DNA of 64,000 nucleotides from Olivibacter sp. SDN3 (GCF_014334135.1 NZ_CP060497.1:3162001-3226000), one strand, 5' to 3'. Numbered from the stretch's first letter, positions 26,788 to 36,737 are shown. A program made the numbers and translations. Notes: a model not told the origin generated them from the letters alone.

Positions 26788-27479
26788 AGTGGACTTATTA
26801 CATCAGGCAGAAGCTAAAAGTTGCGTTTCTTTTATTCAGTATAATGGCGTGTACAATACTTATACGGATTTTAGAAGATAAAAGCGTGAAGAGTATTAGT
26901 AATTCACTTTTGACATTATATGACGACCGTTTAGTTCCAGCGTCTGATATATATTATATCGCTGAGCATCTATATGCCAAAAAATCATTGACGGTGAGTT
27001 TTGTGAATGATACCGATACTTCATTTGCTAAGCTAGCAGAATTGAAAGAGGAATTGGCTTATCACGACCTAGGAATAGATACGTTACTAAATAAATATGA
27101 AAAAACCTATTTGGTAGATCAAGAGCAGGAATATTTAAATAGTTTTAAAATGCTGTTGCGAAATTACGAAAATCTTGAAGCTAAATTAATAGGCGCACAG
27201 GATATGAGAACGCTAAATGAAGAACGTGCTAGCTATCATGTAAGAGGACGGAAGGCTTTGGACCAAACAATAGCCAAGTTATCGGAGCTGGAAAAGTTAC
27301 AAACTCATGTTGGACGGGAAATTATGGCGGATGCGCAGTTTGTTGTCTCCGGAACACGCTTTTTTTCCACCTTGCAGGTGATACTCTCTATCGTTATTGG
27401 AGTAATGGTAGTCGTACTGGTGCTCGCGTCTAAAAGTGTAATCCAACGGAATAAAAACGAACCTTTTCATCTTAATTGA
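26784..27479 (+). CDS. Membrane protein with four-helix-bundle (4HB_MCP-type) sensor domain
   Basis: 231 residues: a membrane segment (about 10-27), an extracytoplasmic helical bundle (about 30-190) with the pattern LTLYDDRLVPASDIYYIAEH seen in 4HB_MCP ligand domains, and a second membrane segment (about 195-217). It stops shortly after the second segment, so it has no HAMP, methyl-accepting or kinase domain. It must signal through a partner, or act only as a membrane scaffold. Last gene of the lipid kinase operon, overlapping the microprotein gene by four bases. Confidence 0.75.
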   Translation: MKWTYYIRQKLKVAFLLFSIMACTILIRILEDKSVKSISNSLLTLYDDRLVPASDIYYIAEHLYAKKSLTVSFVNDTDTSFAKLAELKEELAYHDLGIDTLLNKYEKTYLVDQEQEYLNSFKMLLRNYENLEAKLIGAQDMRTLNEERASYHVRGRKALDQTIAKLSELEKLQTHVGREIMADAQFVVSGTRFFSTLQVILSIVIGVMVVVLVLASKSVIQRNKNEPFHLN

Positions 27480-27507
27480 CAGGGTTTCCTCCTTTAATCT
27501 TGTTTGA

Positions 27508-27816
27508 TCAGTCAATGTACTTCCTGTCGTCATCACTTAGGTTTGATCGGTAAGGATCTGTAAGCTCGCCCGATTCATTAGCTTCGCTATCGGTTTGGAA
27601 TCCTTCTTCAATAGATTGCTGTTTATCTGTTTTACGGCGCGGCCTGCCCAATAAAAAACCAACGATTACGCCGGATGCAAACATGGTACCTAGAATAGCC
27701 AGTTTAGGGATGTACCTGTCTCCAAAAATCCAGAAAATCACCTCATCAGTATTTTTCATTAATATAATAGTAACTAAAACCGTTAATATAATGATGGATA
27801 TCGTTTTTGCACTCAT
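27508..27816 (-). CDS. LapA-like (DUF1049) small membrane protein
   Basis: 102 residues with two membrane segments (about 4-20 and 38-57) separated by a short loop (TDEVIFWIFGDRYIPK), then a basic motif GRPRRK and a polar acidic tail. This is the lipopolysaccharide-assembly LapA domain pattern. LapA proteins in proteobacteria control LPS levels; in Bacteroidota the role is unproven. Convergent with the 4HB gene, 28 bases away. Confidence 0.7.
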   Translation of the reverse strand: MSAKTISIIILTVLVTIILMKNTDEVIFWIFGDRYIPKLAILGTMFASGVIVGFLLGRPRRKTDKQQSIEEGFQTDSEANESGELTDPYRSNLSDDDRKYID

Positions 27817-27913
27817 ATGATGAATATTTTAAAGCTAAGTTAATTATTTCTACTTATACTGTCAAAAAGGACTTCGCGTATGGAAAACATAAAAAGGGCG
27901 CGCTTGTTTGCTT

Positions 27914-30769
27914 TTAATAGCTATAACTTAGTCCGTATGTAAATATAAGCCTTTTTGTGTGTGGTTCATTAACATATATTGCCCTTACTCCCGCATCAAA
28001 ATTTGGAAGGTAAAAGCGTAATAAATTTAGGTCCGCCCTAACTTCTAAACCCAAAGTACGTGGTGATAAATTGTTTTGTTGTACAAAGTTTTCGAAGTCG
28101 GCAAATAATCCTGTCTTGATGCGTTTAACAAACATCAAAGGGCTAATATCCCAATCAGGGTATATAAGAGGGAAGCGATAGTCCAGGAATAAAGTGTTGT
28201 TTACACGTGTGGTGGTGAGTTGATCATAACCACTTACCATGGGAATGTCATTCATCAAGCGATAATTGCCTGAACGCTCCTGAAAATTGAATCGGACCTG
28301 AAGAGAATGGTTGTTTACTAAGCCCGGAAAGTATAAGGTAGAGCGCATGGAGAAAATGCTGCCATCGGTCCGTCTGTCAAAAGTTAGATCACGGTATATG
28401 AAATTAAAATTCTGCCCCCATTTTGGTGCCAGATCGTGTAGGCTCCTTCTACTATTTCTATTAAAATAGAGTTGGGCTAATAATGGAAACCTTACCTCAG
28501 AGAAATTTGGTATATGGATATCAGTTAAACTGAGTTGATAGCGCTTTGTGAAACTGGTGCCCAATGATAGACCGGTGTTATAGATGGTATTTAGGCGGTT
28601 AAAAGTTAGCGGGATCGTTGTTCGAAGTTCTGTGTAGTGTTCACGCCAACGCAAAGGTATTAATTCATCCGGGCGATTCTGCATGCGGATATTGCTCAAC
28701 TGTGCCTGATTTCGGTATTGTAGTGTGAAGGTTGGAAACCATCTTTTGTAGGTGGCTGAGATGAAGTAGTCTGAACGGCTGATGTTCTGGTCATAGTTAA
28801 AGCCCACTCGGGTTGAGAGTGTATTCAGCAAATTGTCAGATAATAATTGTAAACCAAGATCAAAATTTCTGACACTCGTGAAATCATCTCCAACGGGAGA
28901 GATGCTATGAAAATTAAATAGGTTTTTTACCTCCTTATAAGGGCTTGAGGCGAACGTTTTATGTTGAGTGGAGTCTGGTGCGGTTATAGGTTCTTCTTGA
29001 GCTAAGAGCGGCTTATAATAGCTGATAAAAAAATTACTGTCTTGTTCAAATGTTTTCTCTCGGAAATGAGTTGCGTTTTCCTTGCTGATCAAGTAACCAT
29101 TAGGCTGGTAATTGTTAAAATAGAGTGTTTCTGAAAACTGGTCGTATGATGGATTGAACGCACCGTAGCTAACATTTGTAAGTTGCCTGATGTTTTTTGA
29201 GGGTTCTAAGCAATAAATATTATCAATACCATTATAGTGCGCTTTGAAGACAATGCCGAAAGGGGTATATATCGGACGTTCTATTTGTTGTTCCTGCCAA
29301 TCGATTAATAGGTTCGTCTCCTCCGTGTATGAATTGATTTCTATTAAGCTGGTTCCATTGCTGCTGGTAGCAGTTGCTATGATGTTCTTTCCTTCTTTAT
29401 CAAATGAAGGAGTTTGGATCATGATATGGCTTGGTATAGTTATCCGTTTTTTTTCTGCCCCAGTGTCACTGTCCAATAATATTAAGTTTACCTGGTTACT
29501 TAAATCTATTTCAACGGTTGCTATCGTTTTCCCGTCTGGGGAGACAGTAGGTGAGAAGAGCCGTGTTTTAAAAGAGAGCTGCCTGTAACTTTTAGTGGCT
29601 AAGTTATAACTATTGATTACGTGGAAAGACCGTTTATGATAACGTTTATCATATCGCATTTCATCCCAAATAATTTTACCTCCACCATAGCTGAAATGCG
29701 GGTGGGTTTGTATTCCCGTTTTGATAACTTCTTTGACGGTATTTTCTTTAGAGAGTATGACTATCTTAGGTACACTATGGTAGCTCCTTTGCAGTGCTAT
29801 GATTTCTCCTGAGGGTAGTGCTTGAGGAAGGAGGTAATCAACTATTTCCTGTGGCTTAGTATGTGGAAAATATTCGTAGGTTATTGGACTGGTTTTTTGA
29901 AGTTGTTCGCGCCATAGACTGTCGAGCTCCTGCACGGTTTTTCTGTGCCAGGACTTGGTATTATATCCTGTAGCGTGGACTAGCGCTCTGCTGAAGTTGT
30001 ACGGACGAAGAGGTTTTTTTACCATATCTTTCATGAGTTGATTTATGAAGTCTTCTCCATAATCTCGCCGCATCTTCGTAGTCATGAAATAGCCTAATTC
30101 GTAATAGCCTGGAGTGATGCTTTTAAGTGAGCCTAAAAAGTCTTTTTGATAACTATATTTTAGATTACTTAGTGTGTTTGTTCTGAATGGTAATTCCCAA
30201 GAAGGAAGGCGTCCTCTACCCGATGGTGTCAGAACAGTTTCGATGGCTACCGCATCGCCTTCATAGAACCACGGAGGTAGTGTAACGCCAAAAATTGCTA
30301 GACCTAATTGCTCGAGAAGGGGAGGTTTAAAATGGCCGCTTAACCCATCAAATTGTACCACATGTCTCAGTTCATGGATGGCTAGGCTGTTCAGCCAATC
30401 TTGGTAGTCCATTTGTTGGGGTGGGGTAGTGGCGAACTCAGATCTCCTAGGTGCGAGCTGCACGAAGCCATTGGAAACAACGTCTCTGTTTTGAAGGATG
30501 ATGGATATTTTTCTTGGTTTTATACCAATTGATTTGCTTACCCTTTTTATGGAGTTTTCTAAAATATTTGTGAGTGTTTGAGCCCCATCTTCAAATTCGG
30601 TAGCATAAATGATTTGAAAATGCTCGGTTTTTATTTGGCGCCATTTTACACTCGGAGGGTTTTGATTGTCGTCGAAAATCTGCGCTAAGCAAGCTAGTGT
30701 ACTGATAGTTAATAAATAACATATTAAATATTTGATTATTATATACTTATGTATTTTTAAGTTAGTCAT
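27914..30769 (-). CDS. Exported metallopeptidase-like protein with TolB-type propeller and C-terminal outer-membrane-barrel region
   Basis: 951 residues. A signal segment (about 10-29) is followed by a peptidase-MA-like domain (about 40-280) with zinc motif HELRH at 122-126, in NSLAIHELRHVVQFDG. Residues about 300-590 contain repeated WD/PD40-type strands (FSPTVSPDGKTIATVE, SFDKEGKNIIATAT). Residues about 640-951 are alternating strands with aromatic ends (NFIYRDLTFDRRTDG, GLFADFENFV) and a final GLSYSY, like an outer-membrane barrel. The order protease-propeller-barrel suggests a surface or periplasmic enzyme held in the outer membrane. The HExxH motif is intact; substrate unknown. Confidence 0.7.
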   Translation of the reverse strand: MTNLKIHKYIIIKYLICYLLTISTLACLAQIFDDNQNPPSVKWRQIKTEHFQIIYATEFEDGAQTLTNILENSIKRVSKSIGIKPRKISIILQNRDVVSNGFVQLAPRRSEFATTPPQQMDYQDWLNSLAIHELRHVVQFDGLSGHFKPPLLEQLGLAIFGVTLPPWFYEGDAVAIETVLTPSGRGRLPSWELPFRTNTLSNLKYSYQKDFLGSLKSITPGYYELGYFMTTKMRRDYGEDFINQLMKDMVKKPLRPYNFSRALVHATGYNTKSWHRKTVQELDSLWREQLQKTSPITYEYFPHTKPQEIVDYLLPQALPSGEIIALQRSYHSVPKIVILSKENTVKEVIKTGIQTHPHFSYGGGKIIWDEMRYDKRYHKRSFHVINSYNLATKSYRQLSFKTRLFSPTVSPDGKTIATVEIDLSNQVNLILLDSDTGAEKKRITIPSHIMIQTPSFDKEGKNIIATATSSNGTSLIEINSYTEETNLLIDWQEQQIERPIYTPFGIVFKAHYNGIDNIYCLEPSKNIRQLTNVSYGAFNPSYDQFSETLYFNNYQPNGYLISKENATHFREKTFEQDSNFFISYYKPLLAQEEPITAPDSTQHKTFASSPYKEVKNLFNFHSISPVGDDFTSVRNFDLGLQLLSDNLLNTLSTRVGFNYDQNISRSDYFISATYKRWFPTFTLQYRNQAQLSNIRMQNRPDELIPLRWREHYTELRTTIPLTFNRLNTIYNTGLSLGTSFTKRYQLSLTDIHIPNFSEVRFPLLAQLYFNRNSRRSLHDLAPKWGQNFNFIYRDLTFDRRTDGSIFSMRSTLYFPGLVNNHSLQVRFNFQERSGNYRLMNDIPMVSGYDQLTTTRVNNTLFLDYRFPLIYPDWDISPLMFVKRIKTGLFADFENFVQQNNLSPRTLGLEVRADLNLLRFYLPNFDAGVRAIYVNEPHTKRLIFTYGLSYSY

Positions 30770-32162
30770 TAATATTTGTTGCTAAAAATAATAGTATTTC
30801 GCAGTTTTGAGTGATTGTTTTTATATGAAATTTTAATTACGGTAATTATGTTAAATTACTGATTTTAAAATTTATATATTTTGTGTTAATATTGATTTTA
30901 TATGTTTTTTATCTATAAAATAATGATTTATTTACCGGTGATTTTAAAGATTATGCGCATTGTTATAAATGTATGTATTTTTTTGTAATAACTACACGAA
31001 CAATCGTGAAAAGAAATGCTTTTTTTTGTTGTGAAGGTTTTTCACTTCTGAAGATATCACATGTTTGTGATGTTGTTATATGTGACAGAATTTTAAGTTA
31101 GCCCAGCTTAATCCTTAAAAAGTACAATTTTTATTTGCATGCAGTTCTTCTTTATTTTTTGAGATATAGCCGTCATGATTATCGCTTCCATTATATCTCG
31201 TCATATTGAATTGGCGAAATAACAACAAGATTATTTGTTGCTTGACTCGCGCATTGGCTAAATAAACTAGTTGTTCTTCTCGCTGGCTAAAAATAAAATC
31301 TTTATGCGGCGCGGGCGTATTGATTTTGTTATTATGACGATATCCGGTACTTCAAGAGTTGAACCATATGTGTGTTAGCTTGTGTCTGATCGATTTTACT
31401 TATTTTGTCTTTTGGGTTATATGGCTTAGTGTGGTTTTTTGTTTTTAATTTTCCGTGTTTTTAAACTTTCGATAGTGATCGGATACGTGGTTTTATTTTA
31501 AGTTTTTTTTAAATTTTTTTGGCAGATAATATAGAGGGCCGGTAATTTTTTAAAGCGATTTTCGTTGGTTGGTTTTCTGGTAGATGAAGCTTCTAATGTT
31601 CTGTTGGCGAAATGGAGATTTCTATAAATACAACACTTTCGGATCATCTTCGATTTTTTGGTTTTAGTCCGTAGGTAATGACAAAAGATGTTTGACGTTT
31701 GAAATCACCTTTACGGAAGATGGCGCAGCGTTAAGTTTTCTTTGTAGATTAAGTGGAATCTTTTATAGCTTAATGAAGTAATTTGATTATTTATCGAGAT
31801 TTTTTTCTTCCTTTATTTTTCTATATTGTACACTAAGGGACCTCTTTTTGATTCGAAAGCAATACTTTTTGTCTTTCCAATTTTAGGCTTTTTCTTGCTA
31901 ATAAATACATCCTTTTATAGAAGATAGATGATCTGAATTCGATATTTCGCCTTTTTAGCTTGCTGAAGCTTTTGTTTTTGGGTTAACGAGTGTTGTTGTT
32001 CGTTAGGTTGAAAATCTTGTCTCACGTGGGCTGTATTTGTGTTGTTTTTAATAAAGTCCTTTGCACGTATGCAAGTTTTACCAAGCAATTACAGTTTGTT
32101 TTGCTCAATATTGTACCTTAGTTGGCTTTAAAATATTGTTGTTTGCAAGCCGCTATTGATTT
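30770..32162. other. 1.4-kb T-rich gap without a recognisable gene
   Basis: No open frame of useful length on either strand, no tRNA, rRNA, RNase P, tmRNA or CRISPR pattern. The plus strand is strikingly T-rich over A across most of the length, unlike other gaps here. Short dyads exist (for example ATCACATGTTTGTGAT at about 31057-31072 and TTGCACGTATGCAA at about 32060-32073), but none is clearly regulatory. It may be a long leader, a decayed gene or an unannotated RNA. Confidence 0.5.
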
Positions 32163-33329
32163 ATGTTCAGATCCTTTATACTGGTTTTTATTTGTTTATT
32201 TTCATTCGAAGTTCATGCACAGTTTCACCCACGGCGGCTATCGATTTCGGATTCTTCATACACCTTTACTCGAGCCAAACGGCATTTGGTTGTTCAGATA
32301 GAACATGAAAACGGGGGGATTATGACGGGTAATGAGCGTGCGAAAGAGTCGCTAAGCGACGCATATTATAATGCCTTCAATTTGAAAATAGGATGGCAAA
32401 CAAGAAGGGGTGGAGATTTCTATCATCAGTTGTATAATTATCCTATTTATGGTGTAGGCTTTTACAGTAGTACGTTTGGTTTGGCTCATGTTGGTAGTCC
32501 CTATGCTGTTTATGGATTTGTTTCTGTTCCTATAAAACCGAGAATAAATAGCCGTTGGAATTTTAGCTATAGAATTTCTTTGGGCCTCTCCGGGCGTTTT
32601 AATCCATATGACGAAGATGAAAATCCGTTTAATTTAATTATCGGTACAAGTAATAACGTTTTTATAGATTTAGGTGGACAGGTAAACTATCGGCTTACCA
32701 AACGTTTTCAGGTAGGAGCTGGACTTGCGTTCCATCATTTCTCCAACGGTGCGTTAAAGCTTCCTAATACAGGTATCAATTTATTGCCTTTTACTGCGGC
32801 TATAACCTATATTCCGAATGCCGAGCCTTTCGACTTTAGTAAGGAGTATATTGGCCCTAATCCGAAGCGTGATGAACTGCATATTAATTATGCTTTCGGT
32901 TTTAAACAATTGGAGCGTGATAATCCAAATAAATATTTTAAATCTACAGTTGGTGTTTTTTGGAGTAGATTTGTGGGTTATAAATGGCGTCTGGGATTAG
33001 GGGGCAATATTTTTTATTCGGCTTCCGGAAATGATGGGCTTGTAGCTGGTGAAGAAGCTGGTCGATTTGGATCGTTATTTTCGGGAGGACCGGCATTTTA
33101 CGTGGATCATCTACTAACCTCAAGGTTGTATCTGAACGGCAATGCAGGTTATTATTTGCACAGGAATGAGTTTAACATAGAAAATAGACCCTTCTTTCTA
33201 AGAATTGGCGCAAGATATAATGTTTATAGAGATTTTTTTGCAGGTGTCTCCATAAAGGCGCATGCCGGTAAGGCCGATTTTATAGAATGGACGACAGGAT
33301 ATACTTTTAATTTAGATCGTAAAAAATAG
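32163..33329 (+). CDS. Acyloxyacyl hydrolase (PagL-like lipid A deacylase)
   Basis: 388 residues with a signal peptide (about 1-19, ending VHAQ) and beta-barrel-like strands throughout. The motif FHHFSNGALKLPNTGIN contains the His-x-Ser pair and following Asn/Gly pattern of PagL-type outer-membrane deacylases. These enzymes remove the 3-O-linked acyl chain of lipid A or related lipids. The protein is larger than PagL itself (about 170 residues), as is common in Bacteroidota. It follows the 1.4-kb T-rich gap and is convergent with the EamA gene. Confidence 0.82.
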   Translation: MFRSFILVFICLFSFEVHAQFHPRRLSISDSSYTFTRAKRHLVVQIEHENGGIMTGNERAKESLSDAYYNAFNLKIGWQTRRGGDFYHQLYNYPIYGVGFYSSTFGLAHVGSPYAVYGFVSVPIKPRINSRWNFSYRISLGLSGRFNPYDEDENPFNLIIGTSNNVFIDLGGQVNYRLTKRFQVGAGLAFHHFSNGALKLPNTGINLLPFTAAITYIPNAEPFDFSKEYIGPNPKRDELHINYAFGFKQLERDNPNKYFKSTVGVFWSRFVGYKWRLGLGGNIFYSASGNDGLVAGEEAGRFGSLFSGGPAFYVDHLLTSRLYLNGNAGYYLHRNEFNIENRPFFLRIGARYNVYRDFFAGVSIKAHAGKADFIEWTTGYTFNLDRKK

Positions 33330-33349
33330 GTAAGGTCCGAATAGATACC

Positions 33350-34258
33350 TTAAATGGTTGGAAGTTGTTTTTTTACCTTTTTATGCTCAAATTTTGTTTT
33401 GGCAATCGGGTATAGGAATACGGCTCCCAGAACGATAATGGCGCCACCGTAAAATCCTATACTCATTTGTTCTTCTCGTTTAAAAAACAGTAATGCGAGT
33501 AATATGCCGTATACAGGCTCCAGATTTGTGACAAGCGCAACACGAAAAGCGCTCAATTCTTTCATTACCGAAACTCCTGCAACATATGCAGCTGACGTAC
33601 ATACTGTGCCCAGTAATAAAAGATAAAATAAATCACTGCTATTAAGCTGCATATCATGACCAAAACCTCCAAAAATGAACATAAATATGGAGACCCATAC
33701 CCAGGCACCGAACATTTCGTATAAGCTTATAGTGGTTGCTTTGGTGTGTTTGACCAATTTTCCATTGATGATCGTAAAGAGACTGCCACAAAGCGCGCAT
33801 AGCAAACCTAAAATAATACCCATTACATACTGCGTTTCAAAAGTAAATATGAGGTATATTCCAAAAATGATCAATATGCCTACGGCTAATTCTAATAATT
33901 CTATTTTTTGCCTATTGAACAGGGGTTCTAGCAATGCAGTAAAGAGTGTTAAAGAAGACAGGCAGATTAATGTTACCGAAACATTTGCTACTTTTATTGA
34001 TTGAAAAAATAATATCCAATGTAAACCTACAAGTCCGCCTGTAAATAGCAATTGTACAAATTGGGTTTTACTAACCTTAATTGATTTGCGCGTAAACTTA
34101 AAGTAAATGAAGAGTGAGCACGCGGCAATAAGTACTCTGTACCAAACGAGATGGATAGCAGATATGGAGATCAGCGCGCCTAGTATTCCCGTAAACCCCC
34201 ATACTAAAACAGTTAGGTGTAGTAATAGGAGATTTCTATTGATAGCTAATTTCGTCAT
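33350..34258 (-). CDS. EamA-family (DMT superfamily) transporter
   Basis: 302 residues with ten predicted membrane segments in two EamA repeats (about 5-140 and 150-285). Conserved strings include LTVLVWGFTGILGALI at the N-terminus, LVWYRVLIA and LEPVYGILLALLFF in the second repeat. Family members export metabolites or amino acids; the substrate here is unknown. Last gene of a Tgt-LptG-EamA run, 15 bases downstream of the LptG-like gene. The C-terminus is basic (KTKFEHKKVKKQ), placing it in the cytosol. Confidence 0.88.
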   Translation of the reverse strand: MTKLAINRNLLLLHLTVLVWGFTGILGALISISAIHLVWYRVLIAACSLFIYFKFTRKSIKVSKTQFVQLLFTGGLVGLHWILFFQSIKVANVSVTLICLSSLTLFTALLEPLFNRQKIELLELAVGILIIFGIYLIFTFETQYVMGIILGLLCALCGSLFTIINGKLVKHTKATTISLYEMFGAWVWVSIFMFIFGGFGHDMQLNSSDLFYLLLLGTVCTSAAYVAGVSVMKELSAFRVALVTNLEPVYGILLALLFFKREEQMSIGFYGGAIIVLGAVFLYPIAKTKFEHKKVKKQLPTI

Positions 34259-34273
34259 GAAGAGAACAACAAA

Positions 34274-35350
34274 CTATTTGGGGGCTTTATATAGTAAATA
34301 CAGACCTACACATAGAAAAATAAGACTGGGGATAAATGTGGCAATCAATGGAGGAAGTCCTCCTTTGAGCGAAAACATTGTGGCAAACTGAATGAAGAGA
34401 ATATAGGTAAAACTTAAGGCGATACCTAGACCTAAACTTAACCCGATGCCACCACGAACTTTTTTTGATGACAGTGACACGCCCATTAGTGTAAGAATAT
34501 AAGCAGAAAATGGATAGACAAATCGTTTGTATTTTTCAAGCTTTAAATCTACCATCCGCCCCGTTCCCCGGATTTCTTCTTTTGCAATATTTTCATTAAG
34601 CTCTTCAGTGGTCATGGCCATATATACATTATCGCGTATTTCAAAATCGCGTGGAGTCATATCCAAAGTGGTGTCTTTGCTGGTTCCTTTGGTCATCTGT
34701 TCATCCATACCGTTTACTGTCCTAACGGTGTAATTTTCGATTTTCCAGTTATTTTTCAAAGAATCCCAAGTGATCCTATCTGCAATCAGTTTTTCTTTTA
34801 GCTCTTGTCCTTCAAAGATCTCCAGAATGAAATTGTATCCAATCTTTCGATCGTTATCGAAGTTATCAATATATACAAAACTGTTCGGATCGATCTGCAT
34901 ATGCGTAGAACTCTTACTGTTATTGTCTAGCGGTTTAACATAGATATTTTCAAAACCTATTTTGAGTTTATTCGTGCGAGGGATGATATAAATGTTAAAA
35001 ATAAAAGTAACTACACAAATAACAGAAGCTGCGATAAAATAAGGCCTTAAAAATCGTTTAAAACTCATGCCACCATTAAGTATAGGAACAATTTCCGTTT
35101 GGTCTGCCATTTTTGCGGTAAAAAATATCACCGCTATGAAATTAATTAAAGGACTTAAAAAGTTAAGATAAAAGGGTATAAAACCAGCGTAGTATTCAAA
35201 AATAATCTTGTCTAGCGGTGCATTTCTTTTTAAAAAATCGTCAAGCCGCTCAGAGATGTCAAAGATAACAGCAACCACTGTAAAAATAGCCATGGTAAAC
35301 ACAAAGGTGCCCAGGTATTTCTTAATGATATATTTATCAATGATAGTCAT
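34274..35350 (-). CDS. LptF/LptG family permease (LPS export)
   Basis: 358 residues with three membrane segments before and three after a periplasmic beta-jellyroll (about 130-260). The N-terminus IIDKYIIKKYLGTFVFTMAIF and the ARTNK-like loop (IIPRTNKLKIGFENIY) are family signatures. It is one of the inner-membrane partners of LptB that lift LPS toward LptA and LptD; lptD itself lies at 51.7 kb in this window. It directly abuts the tgt stop codon with no gap. Whether it is LptF or LptG cannot be settled; Tgt linkage is common for this copy in Bacteroidota. Confidence 0.9.
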   Translation of the reverse strand: MTIIDKYIIKKYLGTFVFTMAIFTVVAVIFDISERLDDFLKRNAPLDKIIFEYYAGFIPFYLNFLSPLINFIAVIFFTAKMADQTEIVPILNGGMSFKRFLRPYFIAASVICVVTFIFNIYIIPRTNKLKIGFENIYVKPLDNNSKSSTHMQIDPNSFVYIDNFDNDRKIGYNFILEIFEGQELKEKLIADRITWDSLKNNWKIENYTVRTVNGMDEQMTKGTSKDTTLDMTPRDFEIRDNVYMAMTTEELNENIAKEEIRGTGRMVDLKLEKYKRFVYPFSAYILTLMGVSLSSKKVRGGIGLSLGLGIALSFTYILFIQFATMFSLKGGLPPLIATFIPSLIFLCVGLYLLYKAPK

Positions 35351-36481
35351 CTATAATCTTTGTCCTAACTGTTTTACCATCTTGTTTTTCCAATCGTAAA
35401 ACGTTCCTTCCTTAATTTTAGTACGAGCTTCCTTCACTAGCCACAAATAGAAATGTAGGTTATGTAAAGTTGCAATCTGTGCGCCCAATAATTCTTTGGA
35501 ATGGATCAGGTGGCGTAGATAAGCTTTTGTGTAAAACAGGTCTGTTTCAAGACTGCTGTCGGGGTCAATAGGCGAAAAGTCTGCTTCCCACTTTTTGTTT
35601 TTAATGTTGATGATGCCTTGACGGGTGAAAAGCATACCATTTCTTGCGTTCCGGGTAGGCATTACACAATCAAACATGTCGATTCCCAAAGCGATGTTTT
35701 CGAGTATATTAATAGGGGTTCCTACCCCCATTAAATAGCGTGGCCTGTCCTTAGGTAAAATATTGGTCACCACCTCAGTCATCGCATACATTTCTTCTGC
35801 CGGTTCACCAACAGATAATCCCCCTATGGCATTTCCGTCCCTTTCGAAAGAAGCAATGGTTTCCGCGGATTTTTCCCTCAGGTCTTTATATACAGAACCC
35901 TGCACGATTGGGAAAAGGCTTTGTTCATATCCGTACAGAGAGGCAGTACTGTCAAATCTGTCGCAGCAACGTTTTAACCAACGGTGCGTCATGTCGAGCG
36001 ACGTCTTTGCGTACTTGTAATCGCAGGGATAAGGCGTGCATTCGTCAAAAGCCATGATGATGTCTGCTCCGATAATACGTTGGGTATCCATTACATTTTC
36101 CGGCGTAAATAAGTGTTTTGATCCGTCGATATGTGAGCGGAACGTCACACCCTCTTCTTTTATTTTCCTCACCTCCGTTAAGGAATATACCTGATAGCCG
36201 CCGCTGTCTGTCAATACCGGCATGTTCCAACCGTTAAATTTATGTAGCCCGCCAGCTTGTTTGATAATATCCAGGCCCGGCCTAAGATAAAGGTGATAGG
36301 TATTGCCTAGAATAATCTGCGCTTCAACTTGGTTTTTTAGTTCATGCTGATGCACACCTTTTACGGATCCAGCAGTGCCTACCGGCATAAAAATAGGTGT
36401 TTGTATAGTTCCGTGGGCTGTTTCAATTTCGCCGGCGCGGGCCTTTGACAATTTATCTGTAGATTGTAATGTGAATTTCAT
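35351..36481 (-). CDS. tgt: tRNA-guanine transglycosylase (queuine/preQ1)
   Basis: 376 residues. It swaps G34 for preQ1 in tRNAs with GUN anticodons. TDSGGYQVYSL carries the substrate-binding Asp, and DMFDCVMPTRNARNG the nucleophile Asp. The usual zinc site CxCxxC before YxxAYLRHL is missing (DPDSSLETDLFYTKAYLRHL has no Cys), although the later His (TLHNLHFYL) remains. The frame is open to 36532, but a TAAGTTTG promoter box at 36530-36537 lies there, and MKFTLQSTDK at 36481 fits the family start. First gene of the Tgt-LptG-EamA run. Confidence 0.95.
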   Translation of the reverse strand: MKFTLQSTDKLSKARAGEIETAHGTIQTPIFMPVGTAGSVKGVHQHELKNQVEAQIILGNTYHLYLRPGLDIIKQAGGLHKFNGWNMPVLTDSGGYQVYSLTEVRKIKEEGVTFRSHIDGSKHLFTPENVMDTQRIIGADIIMAFDECTPYPCDYKYAKTSLDMTHRWLKRCCDRFDSTASLYGYEQSLFPIVQGSVYKDLREKSAETIASFERDGNAIGGLSVGEPAEEMYAMTEVVTNILPKDRPRYLMGVGTPINILENIALGIDMFDCVMPTRNARNGMLFTRQGIINIKNKKWEADFSPIDPDSSLETDLFYTKAYLRHLIHSKELLGAQIATLHNLHFYLWLVKEARTKIKEGTFYDWKNKMVKQLGQRL

Positions 36482-36529
36482 GTAATGTGCCGCCTCCGAG
36501 GGGGAAAATAACCTTCTTCTTTTAAGGTG

Positions 36530-36537
36530 CAAACTTA
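36530..36537 (-). promoter_or_regulatory. -7 element of the tgt operon
   Basis: Minus-strand TAAGTTTG matches TAnnTTTG; transcription would start near 36524, giving a leader of about 43 bases before the ATG at 36481. No TTG is found at the ideal -33 distance, so the upstream element is weak. Confidence 0.5.
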
Positions 36538-36737
36538 ACTAAAATTGTTCAATATTATACGCTACCCGCTATTCGCCTGTAAAAGGTAATGGCTCATTTG
36601 AAATTGTATTGGTGACGCTAGTGCATGCAAAGCATGTTCACTAAGTTTTCATCGATTGTTTTATTTTTTTATTTTTTTCACTCGTGTTCATTTCAATTGT
36701 GTTCAAGCTGGCTTCGCCGGTATATACCTTTTATAAG

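Noticed and set aside
31057-31072. CRP-like dyad ATCACATGTTTGTGAT
   Set aside because: The half-sites point the wrong way for the TGTGA-N6-TCACA consensus and no promoter is near.
30770-32162. Replication origin in the T-rich gap
   Set aside because: No DnaA boxes of the TTATCCACA type and no dnaA/dnaN neighbours.
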